From positions 1 to 5,624 of the forward strand of contig JABZHD010000081.1 of NCBI GenBank assembly GCA_015259045.1: 5,624 nucleotides of DNA, read 5' to 3'. Position numbers and translations under genes: made by a program. Shown here in pieces: positions 1 through 5,624 of the stretch. The notes beneath the pieces are model-generated. The model was given only the letters and a program-made list of their open reading frames with translations. It made no database searches and was not told the DNA's origin. Each line of letters opens with the position of its first letter. The stretch's first letter is position 1. The DNA is from Atopobium sp. (lineage in GTDB: Bacteria; Actinomycetota; Coriobacteriia; Coriobacteriales; Atopobiaceae).

Positions 1-791
1 GAACCAACAAAGACAGGGTTAATCTGACCAGCAAGAACGCCAGCACGAAGAGCACCCTTAAGGGTCTCAACGTCAACCTCTTCACCCTCGAGAACAGCCA
101 TCATGACGTCCTCAGAGAAGTCAGAAGCTGCCTCAAGAAGCTCTTCACGCTTCTCAGCTGCAATCTCTACAAACTCTGCAGGAATCTCGTCGAGTGGCTC
201 AGGATAAATCATGCCCTTAGCATCCTCTTTGAAGTCCCATGCAGTGTTGGTGACAAGGTCGATAAGACCCCAGAAGTTAGACTCAGCGCCCATTGGGACC
301 TGAGCTGCAATTGCGTTTGCGCCGAGGCGGTCACGCATGGTCTGGATTGCACGGAAGAAGTCTGCACCTACGCGGTCAAACTTGTTGATGAATGCAATAC
401 GAGGTACGCCGTACTTGGTTGCCTGACGCCAAACGGTCTCGGACTGTGGCTGAACGCCTGCAACTGCGTCGAAAACTGCAACTGCACCGTCCAGAACACG
501 AAGAGAACGCTCAACCTCAGCGGTAAAGTCAACGTGGCCTGGGGTGTCGATGATCTGGATGACGTGGTCTTTCCAGAAGCAAGTGGTAGCTGCGGAAGTA
601 ATGGTTACGCCGCGCTCCTGCTCCTGAACCATCCAGTCCATGGTTGCTGCACCGTCGTGGACCTCACCAATCTTGTGGGTCTTACCGGTGTAGTAAAGAA
701 TACGCTCCGTAGTGGTGGTCTTACCAGCATCGATGTGAGCCATGATGCCGATGTTGCGGAGGTCTTTAAGATTGTACTTAGTCTTAGCCAT
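1..791 (-). CDS. fusA: Elongation factor G, N-terminal part (3' end outside window)
   Basis: Translational GTPase that drives ribosomal translocation in the cytoplasm. About 263 residues are visible, covering the GTP-binding domain and the start of its G' insertion; the rest lies beyond the left edge. Visible motifs are the P-loop AHIDAGKTT (residues 18-26), switch I ending in QERGVTI (58-64), DTPGH (82-86) and the G4 motif NKFD (136-139). G4 is usually NKMD in EF-G, but Phe fits the NKxD pattern. The ATG at 789-791 is chosen because the protein then begins [21 protein letters not shown], as EF-G does, and AGGAGT lies 9 nt upstream. It follows rpsG by 24 nt in the usual str-operon order. The reading frame is intact. 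Identification is very secure; I see no reason to call it an EF-G paralogue, given its place after rpsG. Confidence 0.97.
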   Translation of the reverse strand, partial: MAKTKYNLKDLRNIGIMAHIDAGKTTTTERILYYTGKTHKIGEVHDGAATMDWMVQEQERGVTITSAATTCFWKDHVIQIIDTPGHVDFTAEVERSLRVLDGAVAVFDAVAGVQPQSETVWRQATKYGVPRIAFINKFDRVGADFFRAIQTMRDRLGANAIAAQVPMGAESNFWGLIDLVTNTAWDFKEDAKGMIYPEPLDEIPAEFVEIAAEKREELLEAASDFSEDVMMAVLEGEEVDVETLKGALRAGVLAGQINPVFVG

Positions 792-800
792 TTGTTTGCT

Positions 801-806
801 ACTCCT
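801..806 (-). promoter_or_regulatory. Ribosome binding site of fusA
   Basis: The minus strand reads AGGAGT, 9 nt upstream of the fusA ATG and inside the 24-nt spacer after the rpsG stop codon. It supports the chosen EF-G start and independent initiation within the polycistronic message. Confidence 0.8.
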
Positions 807-815
807 GAATTCCGA

Positions 816-1286
816 CTAGAAGCGGTAGTGGGAGAAGGCGCGGTTGGCCTCAGCCATCTTGTACAGGTCCTCGCGGCGCTTGACGGATGCACCTACGCCG
901 TTAGTTGCGTCGATGATCTCGTTTGCAAGACGCTCTGCCATGGTCTTCTCTTTACGGCTACGGCTGAAAGTGACCATCCAGCGGATAGCAAGAGTAGTTG
1001 CACGGCGGGAGTTGACCTCCATTGGAACCTGGTAAGTAGCGCCACCAACACGCTTAGGCTTAACCTCGAGTGTTGGGCGAATGTTATCCATAGCCTTCTT
1101 GAAGACAGTGAGGGCATCCTCGCCAGTCTTCTCTGCGACGATGTCAAACGCACCGTAGACAATGCGCTCTGCGGTTGCTTTCTTGCCGTCGAGAAGGACC
1201 TTGTTAATGAGCTGGGTTACCAGACGATTGTTGTAGACGGCGTCAGGCATAACCTCACGACGTACTGCTGCTGCGCGACGCGGCAT
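816..1286 (-). CDS. rpsG: 30S ribosomal protein S7
   Basis: Primary-binding protein of the small-subunit head; it nucleates assembly of the 3' major domain of 16S rRNA and lies near the mRNA exit channel and E site. It has 156 residues, the usual bacterial length. Family signatures are the MPRRAA start, [14 protein letters not shown] (residues about 23-36), the [18 protein letters not shown] block with KRVGG, the RLANEI helix, and the end [14 protein letters not shown]. The last residue is Phe where many homologues have Trp. The TTLAIRW and ASVKRRED stretches resemble actinobacterial S7 more than the E. coli protein. The ATG at 1284-1286 has AGGAG 6 nt upstream. It sits 38 nt after rpsL and 24 nt before fusA. 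In E. coli S7 represses its own operon by binding the rpsL-rpsG spacer; whether that happens here cannot be told. Confidence 0.98.
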   Translation of the reverse strand: MPRRAAAVRREVMPDAVYNNRLVTQLINKVLLDGKKATAERIVYGAFDIVAEKTGEDALTVFKKAMDNIRPTLEVKPKRVGGATYQVPMEVNSRRATTLAIRWMVTFSRSRKEKTMAERLANEIIDATNGVGASVKRREDLYKMAEANRAFSHYRF

Positions 1287-1292
1287 ATTAAT

Positions 1293-1297
1293 CTCCT
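1293..1297 (-). promoter_or_regulatory. Ribosome binding site of rpsG
   Basis: The minus strand reads AGGAG, 6 nt upstream of the rpsG ATG within the 38-nt rpsL-rpsG spacer. A 10-bp perfect palindrome, GAACTAGTTC at 1300-1309, lies just upstream of it. Confidence 0.8.
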
Positions 1298-1324
1298 AAG
1301 AACTAGTTCGAGTAGTGGACGTGA

Positions 1325-1696
1325 TTACTTAGCACGCTTAGTGCCGTAACGGGAACGGCCCTGAGCACGATTCTGAACTGCTGCGCAGTCGAATGCACCG
1401 CGAACAACCTTGTAACGAACACCAGGAAGGTCACGGACACGGCCGCCACGAACCAGAACAATGGAGTGCTCCTGGAGGTTGTGGCCCTCACCAGGAATGT
1501 AAGCGGTTACCTCAATGCCATTAACAAGACGAACACGAGCAACCTTACGGAGTGCTGAGTTAGGCTTCTTTGGCGTAGTGGTGAAAACGCGGGTGCAAAC
1601 ACCACGCTTCTGTGGGTTGTGCTGAAGAGCGGCGTTCTTGGACTTTGACTTGACGCTCACGCGGCCCTTACGTACGAGCTGGTTAATAGTAGGCAA
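1325..1696 (-). CDS. rpsL: 30S ribosomal protein S12 (TTG start)
   Basis: S12 lies at the decoding centre and controls accuracy of tRNA selection. From the TTG at 1694-1696 the protein is 123 residues and begins (M)[11 protein letters not shown], the conserved S12 start. An in-frame ATG at 1751-1753 would add 19 residues with no S12 character, and the TTG has AAGGAG 6 nt upstream, so the TTG is preferred. Visible blocks are [10 protein letters not shown] (28-37), [19 protein letters not shown] (39-57), [10 protein letters not shown] (69-78), [13 protein letters not shown] (83-95) and the basic C-terminus ending in GTKRAK. Lys43 and Asp89 (the residue methylthiolated in E. coli) are present. 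Position 88 is Arg (CGT, 1433-1435) where E. coli and Mycobacterium have Lys; K88R is a known streptomycin-resistance change. It is the first gene of the str operon, downstream of the promoter at 1786-1814. Confidence 0.97.
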   Translation of the reverse strand: MPTINQLVRKGRVSVKSKSKNAALQHNPQKRGVCTRVFTTTPKKPNSALRKVARVRLVNGIEVTAYIPGEGHNLQEHSIVLVRGGRVRDLPGVRYKVVRGAFDCAAVQNRAQGRSRYGTKRAK

Positions 1697-1702
1697 GATC
1701 TT

Positions 1703-1708
1703 CTCCTT
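1703..1708 (-). promoter_or_regulatory. Ribosome binding site that fixes the rpsL TTG start
   Basis: The minus strand reads AAGGAG, followed by a 6-nt spacer (AAGATC) and then TTG. This ideal spacing, together with the S12 N-terminal sequence, selects the TTG over the upstream in-frame ATG at 1751-1753, which would place this site inside the coding region. Confidence 0.88.
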
Positions 1709-1745
1709 CTTATACCTATCTACCTGCAGTTTTACATATTCGAAA

Positions 1746-1765
1746 GGCGACACAGCACTGTCCCC
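1746..1765 (-). other. Possible stem-loop in the rpsL leader RNA
   Basis: The minus strand can fold as GGGGACA, loop GTGCTG, TGTCGCC: seven stacked positions with one G-G mismatch and six Watson-Crick pairs. It lies about 15 nt downstream of the predicted transcription start and about 37 nt before the rpsL ribosome binding site. No T run follows, so it is not a standard terminator. It could be a protein-binding leader element or chance; only the folding potential is directly seen. Confidence 0.35.
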
Positions 1766-1785
1766 TTGGAATTACGCAGGGAAGT

Positions 1786-1814
1786 ACTTTACGCTGATGA
1801 AAGCCACATGTCAA
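1786..1814 (-). promoter_or_regulatory. Predicted sigma-70-type promoter of the str operon
   Basis: The minus strand has a perfect TTGACA -35 hexamer (1809-1814), a 17-nt spacer and a TAAAGT -10 hexamer (1786-1791) matching TATAAT at four of six positions. The expected transcription start is near 1779, giving a leader of about 83 nt before the rpsL TTG. The position, just upstream of rpsL and downstream of the hypA stop codon, is what a highly expressed ribosomal-protein operon would need. Confidence 0.75.
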
Positions 1815-1861
1815 CAAGCCACTGTGCCGGGCGTATCCATACTTCATAGAAATTACAAATG

Positions 1862-2206
1862 CTAGGTAGCCTCAATCTCAGCAAGCTCAATTTCTAAGCC
1901 TTGGATAAGTTCTGTTTTCTCGCTAGAACAATAAGGGCATGTGCGACCATACGTTACCGTAGCATACGTTTTATTGCACGATAAACACTGTGTTAGAGCT
2001 GGTACTTCTTCAATTTCTAGCTGAGCTCCGTGTAGCAGCTCCGTGCGATCAGCTGCCCAGCGCCAAACATCCAACAAATACGTTGGAACAACTCCAGATA
2101 CCTCCCCTAGCTGCAACTTTACGCGTGCAACAGAGGTGAGGTTGTTCTGTTTTCCCAGGTCCTCAACCATATCTATGAGGTAAAACGCAATTCCCAGCTC
2201 ATGCAT
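1862..2206 (-). CDS. hypA: Hydrogenase/nickel maturation factor HypA
   Basis: Cytoplasmic metallochaperone that works with HypB to insert nickel into apo-[NiFe] hydrogenase and, in some bacteria, other nickel enzymes. It has 114 residues, the usual HypA length. The N-terminus MHELGIA contains the nickel-binding MHE motif (His2, Glu3), which fixes the start. A structural zinc site is visible as Cys74-x2-Cys77 and Cys90-x2-Cys93. The LQLGEVSGV stretch (about 31-39) also matches the family. It lies 23 nt downstream of the large flavoprotein gene and is the last gene before the str promoter. No clear Shine-Dalgarno sequence precedes the ATG; the upstream bases are AGAAATCAATTGAC. Translation may therefore depend on coupling to the preceding gene. 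The paralogue HybF is a less likely alternative name. Confidence 0.95.
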   Translation of the reverse strand: MHELGIAFYLIDMVEDLGKQNNLTSVARVKLQLGEVSGVVPTYLLDVWRWAADRTELLHGAQLEIEEVPALTQCLSCNKTYATVTYGRTCPYCSSEKTELIQGLEIELAEIEAT

Positions 2207-2229
2207 GTCAATTGATTTCTGTGAGCACG

Positions 2230-5200
2230 CTAGCTTGAAATACCAGTACTACCCGCAGAAACGGGATTACCAAGCTCATCGGTTGTGATGTGTGACTGAG
2301 GTTTAGGAGTCTTTGTTTTTCTCGCGGGGTTCTTAATAATCTTTACCGCACGTTTTCCAACATACGAGAGAATCTTTCCTGCCTTATGCTCTGCGGCAAC
2401 CATATCTGAACAGTGAGGATTGTCTCGGAACAGGTGAATTGCATCAAACTCGCAGCGTGTAGTACAGAGACCACAACCAATACACTTATTTGCATCAACA
2501 ATTGAAGCGCCGCACTTCAAGCAGCGTGCGGTCTCGATTCTGATTTGCTCTGGCGTAAAAGTATGGCTAGGATCTGTCCAGTTATGCCTGATGTTTTTAA
2601 CTGAATCGCATGCGGAACGCTGACGACCTGCGTGATCGTATCCACAAGACTCAACTGCTGCGTCAGATTTATCAAGCTCAACATAATGGCGCTGGTTACG
2701 GCCAATAGTCAAAGAAGAGCCTTTCTGCACAAAACGATGTAATGAAACAGCAGCTTCATGACCTGCGGCAATAGCATCGATAACAAAGCGAGGACCCGTG
2801 TACACGTCTCCACCCACAAAGACATCGGGCTGAGCAGTCTGATACGTCTGGGAATTAGCGCACGCAAGATTGCCTCGCGTAAGCTCAACCGCCTCTCCCT
2901 CCAAAAGACTTCCCCACTCAACGGTTTGTCCAATAGACAAGATTACTGCGTCTGCCTCAAGATACATTGTTTGCTCGTCATCAAAACAAGGCGAGAAACG
3001 CTTGTCATTGTCGAAAACACGAGTACAGCGTTTAAACGTCACGCCGCAAACGTGTCCTTGCTCATCTGTGGCAATAAAAGCAGGTCCCCAACCATTCTTG
3101 ATTGACACACCATCTTCCTGCGCTTCTGTGATTTCTTCTGGTAGTGCAGGCATCTCTTCTGGCTGCTCTAGGCACACCATAGTAACTGACTCTGAGCCAC
3201 AACGCGTAGAAACTCGAGCCGCATCAATAGCAACATTACCGCCGCCAATGACCACTGTCTTACCAGGTACTTCATGCAGAGGATGCTCGGTTACAAAATG
3301 CAAGAAATCAACAGCAGAAATAACCCCATCGGCGTCTTCTCCAGCAATATTGGCCTTTCTACCGCCCTGGCAACCAATGGCAACATAAAAACCAATAAAG
3401 CCTTGAGCGCGCAGTTCATCAAGGGTTATGTCTTTTCCTACCTCAATGCCACAGCGAATCTCAACACCCATTTCTTTAAGAATGTCAATCTCTACGGCAA
3501 CAACGTTTTTCTCGAGCTTGTAAGAAGGAATGCCATATACCATCATTCCGCCAGGAAGGAGGTTCTTCTCAAAAACGACGGGGTTGTAACCGTGTTCTGC
3601 CAGGTAATATGCACAGGACAGGCCGGCTGGACCTGCACCAATAATGGCAATTTTCTGGTTGAATCGGCCTCTATTTGATGGGATAACTGGCTCTGGAATA
3701 AAGCGATGCTCTGCCTCTAGATCTTTTTGAGCAATGAATTTCTTAACGTCATCAATGGCTACTGCCTGGTCAATAGTTCCTCGCGTACACGCTGCCTCGC
3801 AACGTTTATTGCAAACGCGACCACAAACAGCAGGGAATGGATTTTCTTTTTTGATGAGCTCAAGCGCATCTCGATAGCGACCTTCAGCAGCCATACGCAG
3901 ATAACCCTGAACAGAAATATGCGCTGGACAGGCAACCTTACAAGGAGCGGTACCGGTATCGTGGCACTCAATACGGTTGTTATTTTTATAATTCCAATCC
4001 CAGTCAGGCTCTCCCCAGAACTTATCATCTGGAAGATCCTGCGTTGGGTAGGAAATTTTACCCTTCCTGGTAGGAAGTTTCTGACCTAACTGAGGGGCTC
4101 CAGCTGGACAAACCTCTACGCACCCACCGCAAGCAACACATTTTTCTTCATCAACGTGAGCCACAAAAGCCGAACGAGACAAATTAGGCGTATTAAACAG
4201 CTGAGAAGTTCTGAGTGCATAGCAAACATTTACGTTGCAGTTGCAAATAGCAAAGATCTTATCTTCACCGTCAATGTTGGTAATCTGATGAACAAAACCG
4301 TTTTTCTCGGCCTTTGTACAGATATCGATAACCTCATCGTAGGTAATGTAGTGGCCTTTTCCTGTTTCTACGCAGTAATCAGCCATATCGCCAATGGCAA
4401 GACACCAATCTTCTGGATCGTCAGCACAGCCGTCGCCACGAACTCGCTCAGCAAGGCGACAAGAACAGGGAGTTGCAGCATATCTATCGTATTTCTTGAG
4501 CCAATGCGAAATATGCTCAACAGTAACTGTGTGATTTACCTGCTCGATGGATCGTTCAACAGGAATGACATGCATACCAACGCCCGCGCCACCTTCAGGA
4601 ACTAACTTGGTGACATTTTTGAGCGGTAGATAGGTCATACGCTCAAACAAAGAACCCATCTCGGGATGTTCTTCGAGTTGACGCTCGTTCATCACGGTAA
4701 ACTCTGCGGAGCCAGGAACAAACATAGGAAGAACATACTGCTTTTGCTTGCTCTTGTTTTCCCAGTTGTACTCAATCATGCCCTTTACAGACAGGGTGTC
4801 TAGGATAGGCTGAAGCTCCCCCTCATTTTTACCAGTACGCTTGCAAAGCTCCTCTAAGGTAACTGGCTGGCGAACCTTCATGTATTTGGTTACCGCAGCT
4901 TCTTCCTCAGTCATAATTGCTGCTATGCCCCAATATTCTGGGTCATCTTTTACAATTTTGTGACCAAGGCGACTCGTAATTTTTTGAACTTCATCTCTTA
5001 CAAGAGGCTTAAATTGCTCAGAAGAAGCTGGTCCAGGCTCATTTGGATCTACAGTTTTGTAATGAACTACCTCGTCATTTTCAGTAATGTGATTTTGAGC
5101 GAGTATGCGAATAGGACCGCCAGCAGGGTTAGTAGTTGGCAATACATTTCTGCGTGCAATTTCTTCATCAGTAAGACTGCCACGCATGGCATTTCCATCT

Positions 5201-5235
5201 TTTGGAGTCTTACGTGCTGGTACTTCCTCTGCCAT
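2230..5235 (-). CDS. Multidomain iron-sulfur flavoprotein: Cys-rich/ferredoxin/GltD-like/ferredoxin fusion
   Basis: Predicted cytoplasmic NAD(P)H- or ferredoxin-linked oxidoreductase of 1001 residues; the physiological reaction is not known to me. Order of parts: a charged N-terminus (1-100); a winged-helix-like stretch (about 105-170); a Cys-rich region with CSCR (257-260), Cys270, Cys278, Cys288 and CNCNVNVC (331-338); a 4Fe-4S ferredoxin motif CVACGGCVEVCP (366-377); and a GltD/NfnB-type iron-sulfur region with PCKVACP (431-437) and Cys471, 475, 479 and 483. Next come an FAD Rossmann motif GAGPAG (533-538), the GGMMVYGIPSYKL block (562-574), a second nucleotide-binding motif GGGNVAID (664-671) and the closing GGD of the FAD fold (808-810). 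A C-terminal ferredoxin has Cys905, 908, 918, 921, 924 and 928, then a Lys-rich tail. No GltB is adjacent, so glutamate synthase is unlikely. The ATG has AGGAG 5 nt upstream. It lies between hypB (47 nt) and hypA (23 nt), suggesting one operon. Confidence 0.9.
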   Translation of the reverse strand: MAEEVPARKTPKDGNAMRGSLTDEEIARRNVLPTTNPAGGPIRILAQNHITENDEVVHYKTVDPNEPGPASSEQFKPLVRDEVQKITSRLGHKIVKDDPEYWGIAAIMTEEEAAVTKYMKVRQPVTLEELCKRTGKNEGELQPILDTLSVKGMIEYNWENKSKQKQYVLPMFVPGSAEFTVMNERQLEEHPEMGSLFERMTYLPLKNVTKLVPEGGAGVGMHVIPVERSIEQVNHTVTVEHISHWLKKYDRYAATPCSCRLAERVRGDGCADDPEDWCLAIGDMADYCVETGKGHYITYDEVIDICTKAEKNGFVHQITNIDGEDKIFAICNCNVNVCYALRTSQLFNTPNLSRSAFVAHVDEEKCVACGGCVEVCPAGAPQLGQKLPTRKGKISYPTQDLPDDKFWGEPDWDWNYKNNNRIECHDTGTAPCKVACPAHISVQGYLRMAAEGRYRDALELIKKENPFPAVCGRVCNKRCEAACTRGTIDQAVAIDDVKKFIAQKDLEAEHRFIPEPVIPSNRGRFNQKIAIIGAGPAGLSCAYYLAEHGYNPVVFEKNLLPGGMMVYGIPSYKLEKNVVAVEIDILKEMGVEIRCGIEVGKDITLDELRAQGFIGFYVAIGCQGGRKANIAGEDADGVISAVDFLHFVTEHPLHEVPGKTVVIGGGNVAIDAARVSTRCGSESVTMVCLEQPEEMPALPEEITEAQEDGVSIKNGWGPAFIATDEQGHVCGVTFKRCTRVFDNDKRFSPCFDDEQTMYLEADAVILSIGQTVEWGSLLEGEAVELTRGNLACANSQTYQTAQPDVFVGGDVYTGPRFVIDAIAAGHEAAVSLHRFVQKGSSLTIGRNQRHYVELDKSDAAVESCGYDHAGRQRSACDSVKNIRHNWTDPSHTFTPEQIRIETARCLKCGASIVDANKCIGCGLCTTRCEFDAIHLFRDNPHCSDMVAAEHKAGKILSYVGKRAVKIIKNPARKTKTPKPQSHITTDELGNPVSAGSTGISS

Positions 5236-5240
5236 GACCT

Positions 5241-5245
5241 CTCCT
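5241..5245 (-). promoter_or_regulatory. Ribosome binding site of the large flavoprotein gene
   Basis: The minus strand reads AGGAG, 5 nt upstream of the ATG at 5233-5235, in the 47-nt spacer after hypB. No convincing promoter is seen in this spacer, which agrees with cotranscription from upstream of hypB. Confidence 0.75.
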
Positions 5246-5282
5246 ATCAGGCATAAGACATTCTTTAAGCGCTAGCCATTGG

Positions 5283-5624
5283 TTACTGACTGCTTTTCCA
5301 CTCAGCAACTTTGCGAGAAAGCCATTCAGTCCAAGCGTCTAATCCTTCCCCAGTTTTGGCAGAGAAAGGAATAACAACCGCCTTTGGATTTCTAAGGGCC
5401 ACATTTTCCTTGAGTTTTTCCAGGTCAAAATCAAAATACGGTGCTACGTCTATTTTGTTAACAAGCACCACATCACAGACCTGATACATCAAAGGGTATT
5501 TCAACGGCTTATCGTCGCCTTCGGGAACAGAAAGAATAGTGACGTTTACGCCGGCACCGGTGTCAAACTCTGCCGGACATACCAAGTTTCCAACGTTCTC
5601 TAAAAAGATAAGGTCTACATCTCC
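5283..5624 (-). CDS. hypB: Hydrogenase/nickel incorporation GTPase HypB, C-terminal part (5' end outside window)
   Basis: SIMIBI-class GTPase that couples GTP hydrolysis to nickel transfer with HypA. The last 113 residues are visible; the P-loop and any His-rich N-terminus lie beyond the right edge. The fragment begins GDVDLIFLENVGNLVCP, the HypB-specific block after the Walker B region, with the Cys that belongs to the GTPase-domain metal site. Further on are the G4 motif NKID, followed by VAPYFDFD, and the G5-like SAKTGEG, then a DAWTEWL helix near the end, as usual in HypB. The frame is open to the window edge, so a TTG at 5583-5585 is internal and not the start. It is first of the three visible genes hypB, flavoprotein, hypA. 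UreG is the main related alternative, but the ENVGNLVCP block and the nearby hypA favour HypB. Confidence 0.94.
   Translation of the reverse strand, partial: GDVDLIFLENVGNLVCPAEFDTGAGVNVTILSVPEGDDKPLKYPLMYQVCDVVLVNKIDVAPYFDFDLEKLKENVALRNPKAVVIPFSAKTGEGLDAWTEWLSRKVAEWKSSQ

Larger units (their letters stand above)
1697..1861 (-). other. Intergenic leader and promoter region between hypA and rpsL
   Basis: This 165-bp stretch is the only sizeable non-coding gap in the window. On the minus strand it carries a sigma-70-type promoter, a 7-bp direct repeat around the -35 box, a leader hairpin and the rpsL ribosome binding site. I find no GC-rich stem followed by a T run after the hypA stop codon, so no intrinsic terminator can be called. 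Open frames crossing it show no family resemblance and no convincing start. Confidence 0.7.

Noticed and set aside
1300..1309. Perfect 10-bp palindrome GAACTAGTTC in the rpsL-rpsG spacer
   Set aside because: As RNA it would form only a 3-bp stem with a 4-nt loop. It is in the right place for S7 feedback control but too weak to call a site.
534..1349. 271-codon open frame on the plus strand opposite fusA and rpsG
   Set aside because: It lies wholly antisense to two strongly conserved genes and the end of a third, has no recognisable family character, and no ribosome binding site. Long antisense frames are common opposite codon-biased ribosomal genes.
3954..3956. Threonine (residue 427) where many GltD-type proteins have the second Cys of the first C-x2-C-x4-C-x3-C set
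   Set aside because: The surrounding CHDTGTAPCKVACP pattern looks like a regular subfamily variant as I remember it, so I do not call it a lost cluster ligand without an alignment.
2870..4605. Several plus-strand open frames of 115-172 codons opposite the flavoprotein gene
   Set aside because: They are antisense shadows of a continuous 1001-codon gene with clear cofactor motifs; their translations show no domains and they overlap one another.
5236..5282. Possible promoter in the hypB-flavoprotein spacer
   Set aside because: TTAAAG- and TTATGC-like stretches occur, but no pair of -35 and -10 boxes with sensible spacing was found; only the ribosome binding site is supported.
1..5624. CRISPR arrays, tRNAs, insertion sequences or phage genes
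   Set aside because: No regularly spaced repeats, tRNA-like folds, transposase motifs or terminal inverted repeats were seen; almost the whole window is covered by intact conserved genes.

Overview
All supported genes lie on the minus strand, so the window is transcribed right to left. In that order they are: the 3' end of hypB; a 1001-residue iron-sulfur flavoprotein; hypA; a 165-bp non-coding gap with a good promoter; rpsL (S12); rpsG (S7); and the 5' part of fusA (EF-G), which runs off the left edge. The host is probably an anaerobic, moderate-GC actinobacterium of the class Coriobacteriia, for example the Atopobium/Olsenella group. The S7 sequence reads as actinobacterial, base composition is much lower than in most high-GC actinobacteria, and the large flavoprotein is of a type I associate with gut and oral anaerobes. 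This placement is inference, not a database result.

Left part (1-1696): the start of a classical str operon, rpsL-rpsG-fusA. The genes are separated by 38 and 24 nt, and each start has a clear Shine-Dalgarno site. rpsL starts with TTG rather than at the ATG 57 nt upstream. S12 carries arginine at position 88, where the well-studied homologues have lysine; K88R substitutions there are linked to streptomycin resistance.

Middle (1697-1861): the only sizeable non-coding stretch. On the minus strand it holds a consensus TTGACA -35 box, a 17-nt spacer and a TAAAGT -10 box. A 7-bp direct repeat brackets the -35 box, and the transcribed leader contains a short hairpin. I see no rho-independent terminator after hypA, so the upstream operon may read through into the str operon.

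Right part (1862-5624): a nickel and redox cluster. HypB (a GTPase) and HypA (a zinc and nickel protein) normally cooperate to deliver nickel to [NiFe] hydrogenase. Here they flank a fusion of a winged-helix-like and cysteine-rich N-terminus, a ferredoxin domain, a GltD/NfnB-like FAD and NAD(P)H oxidoreductase, and a C-terminal ferredoxin domain. No glutamate synthase large subunit, hydrogenase subunit or other nickel enzyme is visible, so the electron partner and the nickel client are unknown. This three-gene arrangement is the most interesting part of the window.
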